DNA from: Euryodendron excelsum
Taxonomy: Eukaryota > Streptophyta > Magnoliopsida > Ericales > Pentaphylacaceae
NCBI GenBank assembly: GCA_033060915.1
Contig: CM065377.1
Coordinates: forward strand, 51,026,683 to 51,090,682
Direction: 5' to 3'
DNA length: 64,000 bases
The position numbers and the translations under genes are program-made. The notes below the pieces were generated by a model, which was not told where the DNA came from, did no database searches, and was given only the letters and a program-made list of their open reading frames with translations. Positions 56,145-64,000 of this stretch are shown here, piece after piece. The number at the start of each line of letters is the position of its first letter. Position 1 is the stretch's first letter.

Positions 56145-57685
56145 TGTGTTTGAGATGATCCCAAGTGCAGGATGACGGACTAGTATAACTCGAAGTACGA
56201 GATTATTCCCACAAGAAGCTATGTGCACAGGATCGAAAGAACTAAAACAAGGCTCTCAATTGCTCACGAAAATCTGAACAAATTACTTCTAAAAAGGAAA
56301 ATAAAATTATGATTGTTTTGGAAATGGTTTGGTTAAACTAACTAACAAGCAAATGCTAAACAACCTGAACAAAGTTTGATTTTAAAGTAATGAGAACAAG
56401 TCTCGAGATTAATCGATCCAACTAATTGTGTCTCTTGAAATTCCAAAAGAGATGTTTTTATAACTCAAATCCCTCGATGACGTCGTGAGTCTCGGATTTG
56501 GAAGTTTTAGCAATAAAAACTAAGTGTTCTTTAGAAATTTAACTTTTAGACTAGTTTGGGTTGTTAGATTCAAGAACGAATACCATTGATTCATGTAGCA
56601 CATATACTGAATCTAGACTCATGCATAAACGTTACCGAACATAATCAATCGCCCACGTTTTTTATGGTTTCTAGAGACAAAGAACAATGAAAACAAAAAA
56701 TTTAGCTTTGAAATCTTAAATCTCACTTCCTTTGTTTATCCAAAACCTTCAATCGGTCTTCACAGTCAATCTTGAGATGGGGGGTTTAGCTATTTATCTC
56801 CATCTAAAAAAAGCTTTGAAATAATAGACTAAACACTGAAAATGTCAGTGTAATGTGAAGAAACAAGAGAAATCTCGAATATCGTGCAAGGAATCTAAGG
56901 ACCTTGTATTGAAACTTGTATTTAAGTGATTACAATTACAAATAAGCAACAAACTTATAGATATAAACTATTATAGTGTAAAAACTATAAAAACCCTAAA
57001 AAATAGTCACCTCCCCCTCCCTTACTCAAACAAAATGACTTAGTATTTATAGGGCTCGAAGTCCAAACCCTAAAAGTTGTCAGAAATTGGCCTTGGCGTT
57101 CTAACGGCAGTATGGGCGTTTGAACGCCTTTGTGATGGTCATCGCCGTTCGAACGGCTGGAACAGGCATTTGAACGCTAAGCCAATTCTGGGATGTAAGC
57201 TCTTAAGCCGTTCGAACGGTTGTCTTGGGCGTTCGAATGGCAGGCCAATTTTGGGCCTTCTTTTTCCTCTTACAATTCGAACGACTGTCTAGGAGTTCAA
57301 ACGCCGTACCTGTTTTTTGCCCTTTTTGGAATCGTGTTGTTTGAGGCCTTTAGAGTTAGAATTTTGCCGACGCTCATTAGACGCAAATATGTGTAACTTG
57401 AAGAGAGCTTTCCAAGGGCGTATCATTCATCCCATTATGATCTACGAGTAAAAACTTGCACATTTCCTGAGACAAAGCCCCAGTAACGGTCCTCGATGAG
57501 CCATACTCGCAGCTCGGATCACTTTTTTGACTCCAAATCAACTCCCTTAGCGTCAAATACCTGAAATAAGGTTGAGTACGAGGTTAAGTAAAATATATAG
57601 CAAGGAGAGCATAATTAACTCTAATCTACGACTATCAAAGGTCGTTTAGCAGTAATAGACTACACTTATGTAGTCAAATCAACCA
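56145..57685 (-). mobile_element. Solo LTR (Tat-like family) inserted in copia gag, with TSD
   Basis: It begins TGTGTTTGAGATGATCCC and ends TCAAATCAACCA on the + strand. CGACC flanks it at 56139-56143 and 57686-57690; one extra base lies between the left repeat and the LTR. It shares blocks with the LTR at 24960-27815, which has a Tat/Athila-like primer-binding site. It carries a cluster of TTCGAA-centred palindromes at 57090-57310. Confidence 0.8.
57090..57310. repeat. Cluster of eight TTCGAA-type palindromes in the solo LTR
   Basis: Motifs in order: GCGTTCTAACGGC, GCGTTTGAACGCC, GCCGTTCGAACGGC, GCATTTGAACGC, GCCGTTCGAACGG, GCGTTCGAATGGC, AATTCGAACGAC and GAGTTCAAACGCC. Spacing is about 20-40 bases. 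This stretch is richer in GC than the rest of the LTR. Confidence 0.85.
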
Positions 57686-57690
57686 CGACC

Positions 57691-58416
57691 TCTTTCATGA
57701 AATGTTTATGACATTTCTCTTTTATTTTTCTTATTTTCTTGCAGCATTGGCTTATATCAGAGTGCTTGATCAAGAGACTTTGATGATGATTTCTTGTTGA
57801 ATCGTTATTCATGAATCTCCAATAAGGCTACTAGTTCATTGATTGTCATAGAATCGAGATCTTTTGATTTTTCAATAGTCACAACTACATGGTCAAATTT
57901 AGAAGTCAAGGATTGAAAGATTTTTTCGATTACCTGAATATCTTCTATCTTCTCTCCATTGCGTTTGATTTTATTCACTAGAGTCAAAGTTCTGATAGAG
58001 AATTCAGAAATTGACTCATTCTCGTGCATCTCCAGTAATTCGAACTCACTTTTTAGTATTTGAAGACGAATTCTCTTTGTCTTCTCAATGCCGTGAAATG
58101 AAGTTCGAAGGGCTTCCTATGCCTCTTTAGTAGTTGTTATTGAGGAGATCTTCTTAAAATTGGCTTTATCAAGGGCTTAGTAGAACATGTACAATGCCTT
58201 TTTATCCTTCTTTCTTGCTTTTCTGAGTGTTGCCTTCACCGTCTTACTCGAAGCATCTTTTACGGCTTTGGAGGCTGGTTTTGAATAACCTCGTTCAACA
58301 ATCTCCCATAAATCTTGTGACCCAATGAGTTCTTTCATTTGAATACTTCAGTTCTCATAATTTTCTTTGCCTAACAGTGGAAGTTGAGATTGAAAGAAAT
58401 TACTTGAACTTGTCAT
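57691..58416 (-). pseudogene. copia gag N-terminal part
   Basis: The ATG on the minus strand at 58416 begins a gag-like frame with QLPLLGKENYEN. A TGG-to-TGA change follows, then MHENESISEFSIRTLTLVNK and an IEKIFQSLTSKFDHVV segment (UBN2 type). At least two stops and a frameshift are visible. Confidence 0.8.
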
Positions 58417-58898
58417 ATTTCACTTAGTAAGGACTCAAGTGAATAATTTCAGATTTTTAAGGACTAATTTGAAAATTAAAGAAATTCTGATGATTAATTT
58501 GAAATTAAACCAAACTCTAGGGCCTGATTTGTAATTTGGTCAAATTTTGAGGGTCGATCTACAATTAGGCCAAACTCTGGGAGGCCATTTTGTAATTTTA
58601 GCAACTTGTGTCGGCAAGCTACTGTAGCATCACTGTAGCATTGATGTCACTTCGTTTCCTCGGGAAAAAAAAATGCTACATATCTAAAAATTTTAATTTT
58701 AGATCTACAGAGCATTGGACCTTCATTTTCGATGCCGTTTGCGGCACTGGACTTGTATCGTCGAGGTGAATCTTCTAGTGTGATCAAAAGTTTGTTTTGA
58801 CCAACTTGAATTATGGGCAAAGGATGACATTATGCTCTGTTTTGTAAAAAATTGAATTTTGTAATCATTTGTGCCCTGTGATGACTCGTATCTAGCTT

Positions 58899-59311
58899 TG
58901 AGTAAAGAATAAGTTATTCTATCAATTAGAGATAAAAATAAATACAATGAATTTTTTATAAAAAAAAAAATCACTCACATAAATTTCAAACAATAATATA
59001 GAGTGCATTCACTTTCTCTTGTACTTTCTTTTTTTCATTCATATGTATTACAAGCACAATTCAATACCTATATTTATACTATTCAGATGAAACATTAAGA
59101 AGGTTGAGAATTTTTTCCCGTTGGTCCTCAATGGTGGACCACTGTAGCAAACACAGTGTACACAATTTTGACTCTCATTTGTTTGAAGTTTCTTGATCTT
59201 CTACAACCTTTTATGGTTGAATATTTAAATACTTCATCTCTAAGTTTTCATGGCTGCTCCGTCTCAATTATAAAGGCTTTTCAAGCTTGGGTGAAGTTTA
59301 CACTTTTAACA
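58899..59311 (-). repeat. 5' LTR of the copia element
   Basis: Pairs with 50401-50806. The leader between the LTR and gag (58417-58898) contains repeated CAAACTCT-GG phrases and no gene. Confidence 0.85.
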
Positions 59312-60719
59312 ATTTCTACCGACATGGCAGGTTAAAATTAGATTAGTTGTTCTTATATATGGAGTGAGACCAAACAAAAACGTTTAGTTTAATAAAAACC
59401 TTGCAAGCAGGCCCAAACAAATGGTGAAAGTTTAACTGGAATTATATTGAGTTGACGAGGTTTTACAAAGACACCTTCGCCTTCGGTCCCCCCAGAAAAA
59501 AGAGCTCTTTCTTTAAATATGAACTACAATAATGGTGGACGGGACTAAATAGGATTAGGTTGGACTAAACTAACAGTTTCATATAGTCTCACGTTTAGTT
59601 GCAAAAAAATATTCAGATTAGTAGTTCGGATCAAACTATTTATTCCATATATGTGGGACTATTTATGTTTATTTAGTCCCAGGAGTAAAGGTGGGACAGA
59701 TAGTCCCGGGACAAAGTATGTGCAAGTAATGACCAAAATATCATTTACCTAAACTTATAAATATTATTTTATATTATGTATAACAACATGATATAATATA
59801 ATATAATATATATGTGTTAATATATTTTTCATATATATTAGCTTTATATTAATATCATAATTATACATATATTAATAAAGTGTATATTAGCATTAAATTA
59901 ATTATATAATATGTGTTATATGTTAATATCATATATATATATATATATGTTAATATATATATTTTGTACCTATTAATATATTAAGACAATATTATTTATT
60001 ATAATATAGTGTAATGACCAAAATACCATTTATCTAAACTTGCATATATTATTTTATATTATATATAACAACATAACATAATATAATATAACATAATATT
60101 GTATAATATAATACATATGTGTTAATATATTATTCATGTATATTAGTTTTATATTAATATCATAATTATACATATATTAATATAGTGCATATTATTATTA
60201 AATTAGTAATATAATATATGTTATATGTTAATATCATATTTGTATATATATGTATATGTGAATGTTATATTGATAATATATATTTATATATTATAATTAT
60301 ATATGTTAATATATATTTTGTACCCGATAATATATTAAGACAAATATTATTTATTATTAATATAGTATTTTTTTATTATATATTAAATTATATTTGTGAG
60401 GCATAAGGATAATTCCTGATTTTATTCCATATTTATTTCACATAAGTATCAATTGGATTACACGGGACTACAAGGAATTAATAATCCAGAGACAATGAGT
60501 CTCAAGATTCTTAGTCGGAGGACTACTTATCCAGTTCTGCGAAGCAAATGAGGCCTTACTGCATAGCCTGAAATATAACATCATACAAAGTGAAATTGCG
60601 TCAAGAAGGTCAGGATAGAGTTAAGTTGGATAAACTAAGAAAGTATTTGGGGATATGGCTGCCGGCCTAATGGAAGAGAGAGAATAAACATGCATCAAAT
60701 TCAAAAGGAAGTGAATTAA
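59312..60719. repeat. Spacer: duplicated segment broken by ~1 kb of AT-rich insertion
   Basis: 59470-59535 and 60550-60650 match the continuous 48455-48640. The ~1 kb between (about 59538-60549) is dominated by ATATTA-type repeats with two similar halves; GACCAAAATA-CATTTA recurs near 59731 and 60006. Its right end, as reverse complement GGCCTCATTTGCTTCGCAGA, looks like a PIF/Harbinger-type TIR, but the left end does not match well. Confidence 0.5.
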
Positions 60720-61161
60720 AAAGAACCTGAGCTATTGGATGCACAAGATCGTCATAGTTGTTGACAGTGTCTTCGTGAGTCCGATTGAGAGCGATCATTG
60801 GGCTCCGGTTTTAGGTATTTGGACGTTTACAACCTCTGAACTGGATCATCAAAGTCCAACCAGGAGCGGTGCAACTTGGGCATCCCATGAGAATAGGATA
60901 TGATAGAGATGGCTACAGTTGGTTCCACTATCTTCCCAATTTCAGCAATTCCTGCAGATGCAGTGTGTGCAATATCAACTTCTCCACTTTATTGCAAGAT
61001 TTCATTTGGAGAGCCTCGAGATCGTCTGGCAGCTGGGATGACAACACTTGCAAGCATGGGATAACTCTCGAGAGTCGAGAGTCAAAGATTCAAGAGTCAA
61101 GAGTCAAGGATCTGAATTCCATAATTGGGTTGCGAGATTATACTGGAAATACTCTTCAAAA
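60720..61161 (-). other. 3' flank of the pseudogene, homologous to 3199-3660
   Basis: The reverse complement follows the left gene's 3' flank through CTTGCAATAAAGTGGAGA and GCATCTGCAGG. A local GAGAGTC/AAGAGTC repeat at about 61065-61110 is expanded here. Confidence 0.6.
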
Positions 61162-64000
61162 TCAATGACGTAGGGAAGCCACAAAATCTAAACTTCTTTC
61201 CAATCTGACATTTTCTTCAAACTTCCCTAGATTTGGGCATCTCCAGACTCTAGGAGTTTTAAGAGATGGCAATGCACACCCAATGCTCTTCAATTTTGGC
61301 AGTTCCCAGAGACACAATGTCTCTAACTTTGGCAATTCAGACACTGGTGATGCTTGTTCAAACACAGCATCCAATACATCACAAAACATAATTTGAAGAA
61401 CCTGGAGGTTAATTGGCAGCTGGGATGAAGAGAAAACAACTGACAGCTTTTGACAACCATCCAGATACAAGTGCTTGAGATTTTGAAAGGTGCCACTTCG
61501 CCAGTTCCCACAGTAGATAATGCTTCAAATTATCACAATTGGAAATCCATAAGACCTCTAAACGTCCCAGTTTCACCATCTCTTCTACCTTGTCTTCATA
61601 AAAAACACACTCCATTTCTCTGCAGCTATCTATCCAACAGCCTTTCAGTGCCTTGAGGTTGGAGGCACCTAAATTGGATAAGCATCTTTCAAATGCATTG
61701 TCAGTAAAAAATAGAGAGTCAGCATGAGAGAGAACATCTTCAATGCCCTTGGGGTAATGCTGGAAGCCACGGATCTCCAATAACCGTTGCTGTTCGAAAT
61801 CAGAGAACTGTCTGGTTTGGAAGTAAATATCTCTAATCATAAAATCATCTTTGCAAGAATTTATGACTCCATTTGTGTCTTGCTCCTCAACGGGATGAAC
61901 AGAGAAATGGCATTGCTTGAAACTTGTCTCCCACAATGATTGATTGTTTTCCAGAAGTTGAAGAAATTGAGAACTACTTACAAATACAGGAGGTTTGTAA
62001 CTGTCTCCAACTGTTTCAGCTAGCAAGCTGGAGATGCCCCAGCCATGCTGATTTGGCTCCTTTGTCTTGCTGCTGCCTGCTCCATGAATGTTCTTCGTGT
62101 TTGGCAGATCAAGGTGCTCAAGATGAGTCAATCCGGAGATACCATAGGGAAGTTCTTTAATAGTAGCCCCCAGCACATCAAGCAGTTCCAGTTGCTGAAA
62201 CTCTTTTAAGCCTGAACAATCTCTAAGCAGAAGCTGGCGGAGGTTGCCAAATTTCTTAAGGGATGGCAGATCAGAGACTGCCGTTCCAAACAGATCCAAG
62301 ACATTAAGCTATGTCAATGCTTCCAAATCCGGCACACTTTCTAAGCCCCGACAGCCTCTTAGATAAAGCTCAAGAAGGTTTCTGTGGTTTGACATGGATG
62401 GTAACTGTTCAAACAGGGTTTCAGAGAGGTCAAGAATCTGAAGTTGACTCATGTACTCCAAGAAATCAGCTCCACACTCTCTCAAAGAGCCAATACCACA
62501 TAAGTTTAGCTCCTCAAGCTTTGATAGAGATCCTAGTGGAATGTCTTGCAGATGAATACACTTTTTCAGCAAGAGGCGAGGGAGTTTGCTAAGATTTGAA
62601 AGGGATACAGGCAATTAATCCTGGTTTCAGAGAGGTCAAGACACTGAAGGCGAGACATCTGCTCAAGGGATTTATATTCTATTACTGTCAAAGCAGTACA
62701 GCCTGATAATAATAGCTGACAAATGTTAGAAAGATTGAACAGGGATGGTAAGAGTTTTTATGCGAGTGTTTGAAAGGTTGAGAATTTGAAGAAAACTAAG
62801 ACTGTTAAAGAATTGGTCATCAATTTTAACCAGACTATTAGTTCCTGAAAGATCTAGTACCTCGAGGTCTTTAAGTGCTTCAATAAATGGAAGTTTTTGT
62901 AGCCGAGAACGACATTTTAAAAAGAGATGACGAGGATTAATCTGAGAAGGTAGATTTTCTAGATAGATCAATGATTTTAAGGCCGTGGGAATTTCCAAAT
63001 GACTGCTCGTGGAATTCTTCAAACATTCTAGCACCTGAAAGATCAAGAGTTTGGAGAGAAGATAGTGATTCGGCACTGGGCAGTATATCTCAGAATTCAC
63101 AGCCACTTAGTGACAAGTCAGTAAGCTCTCCAAGACTCAGAAATTTTGGTAAGTTTGAAAATGGGTATGGGAAAGATTAAGAACTTGAAGTTTTGGAGTG
63201 TAATGAAAGGCTTCGTCTGCGAAACTTATCAAAGATGTAGCACCAGAAACATCAAGCACCACGAGATTTTCAAAATTTTGAGACTGTCAAGTGTTTCAAA
63301 GCAAGAACACCCTCTAAGGATGAGGCAGCATAATTCCTTCAGTTCAAAAAGAGACGAAGGTAAAGGATTGATCTTGAGTTCAGATAGATATATGCAAGCT
63401 TCGAAGTTGGGGCATGTGACAAAGAAATCATTTGGAATTGCCTTCAAAGAACTAGCATTAGATATCTCAAGAACAGTCAATCTTCTAAGTTCAAACTCGC
63501 CAACATTCTCCAATAAATCACAACCTCTGAGCACAAGCACAAGAAGCTCTTGAATGTCAGACAAGAGCTCCGTCAGTAATTGGAGGGTTGGGTTGAAAAG
63601 GGCAAGAACTTGGAGTTTCTGCTTCGAGATCCTTCCCACTCATGATCCTTGAACACGTCAGCCAACCCGGGACTGGCTGTCCCCCTAAATCCAATACGGT
63701 CAGAGCATGCAGTCCAAATTCACAATTGCTCTGTCCATGAATGATAACATAAACCATATTCCTCCACCTCCTTTAGCACCCCGACAATCTAAAAGCTCCA
63801 CGAAAACAGAATGGCCCTTCTCAATACAATCAACATGCCCAAGATATCCTTCCATTATCCAGTAAGCTATCAACTCATTGTAATGGAAAAAAGTGATTGC
63901 CAAAAGTAGCTGTTTTATATTGAAGCTTTCATTAGCAGAAGCTTCCTCTAGTACACTCTTCACGATCCGAGCCCCAGAATCATGTGGACAAAAGTAACTA
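61162..64000 (-). pseudogene. Inverted, frameshifted copy of the LRR-rich NLR gene (5' end outside window)
   Basis: Pieces in different minus frames follow the order of the gene at 1-3198: WHD region 63963-63700 (NELIAYWIMEGYLGH, with about 22 residues before it deleted), then LRR pieces 63639-63229, 63106-62726, 62614-62309 and 62299-61530. The last piece, 61470-61162, has FSSSQLPINLQVLQIMFCD and ends CPNLGKFEENVRLERSL. At least five frame breaks rule out a full product. The long C-terminal piece 62299-61409 is still open, so the decay may be recent or that piece may be kept. The gene enters from beyond 64000. Confidence 0.9.

Larger units (their letters stand above)
50401..59311 (-). mobile_element. 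Decayed Ty1/copia retrotransposon with both LTRs, split by two solo LTRs
   Basis: The 3' LTR (50401-50806) and 5' LTR (58899-59311) match over about 410 bases, for example ATTCTATCAATT, TCACTCACATAAATTTCAAA and GTACACAATTTTGACTCTCA. A polypurine tract TTTAAGGGGGA on the minus strand abuts the 3' LTR. ATTTC within 3 bases of each end may be the TSD. On the minus strand the order is gag (from 58416), Arg-rich plus Cys-knuckle region, protease-side region (~55700), integrase, RT and RNase H (~50860), as in copia. Without the two inserts it would be about 5.7 kb. Stops and frameshifts make it inactive. Confidence 0.88.

Noticed and set aside
57095..57310. CRISPR-like array from regularly spaced palindromes
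   Set aside because: Motifs are 12-14 bases and variable, spacers are short and uneven, and the context is a plant LTR.
59750..60400. ORF at 60218-60406 as a membrane protein
   Set aside because: It is a translation of ATATTA repeats; the Tyr/Ile-rich composition is due to base composition.

Overview
The window is nuclear DNA of a eudicot flowering plant. It carries large intron-poor genes of the NLR (NB-ARC, leucine-rich-repeat) immune-receptor class, AT-rich gene-poor spacers, and plant-type mobile elements: Ty1/copia, Ty3/gypsy-like LTRs, Mutator-like and hAT-like non-autonomous elements and tRNA-derived SINEs. I cannot name the species. No rRNA, tRNA, CRISPR array or bacterial-type operon was seen.

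Layout. 1-3198 (+): the 3' part of a long LRR-rich NLR gene whose NB-ARC start lies left of the window. 3.2-16.6 kb: no secure gene; several TIR elements, a solo LTR and two short exon-like stretches. 16989-20192 (+) and 29120-31510 (+): two paralogous single-exon genes, called WL1 and WL2 here. They encode a coiled coil, a winged-helix (WHD) segment and LRRs, but no P-loop half. Each has a conserved promoter and a long conserved 3' flank. A Ty3/gypsy-like LTR with a MULE nested in it separates the two blocks. 20.2-41.7 kb otherwise consists of about eight degenerate copies of a 1-2 kb non-coding unit, with SINEs and a hAT MITE. 41957-43207 (-): an intact NB-ARC-only gene that stops just after GLPLA. 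43.3-48.6 kb: AT-rich, with two long-TIR elements. 48.6-59.3 kb (-): remains of copia elements, one nearly complete and split by two solo LTRs. 61162-64000 (-): a frameshifted, inverted pseudogene copy of the left-hand LRR-rich gene, including its 3' flank.

How the genes may work together. The NB-ARC-only protein ends where the WL proteins' NLR homology begins, so together they cover a full CC-NB-ARC-LRR receptor. Physical linkage of the two halves suggests a naturally split NLR working in trans. From memory, Arabidopsis has a comparable cluster around At5g45490-At5g45520, with NB-ARC-only and LRR-type proteins as neighbours. Both WL proteins carry in-frame tandem-repeat insertions, one inside the WHD and one inside the LRR region, whose copy number differs between paralogues. 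They also replace the regulatory MHD motif by MHP or IHP.
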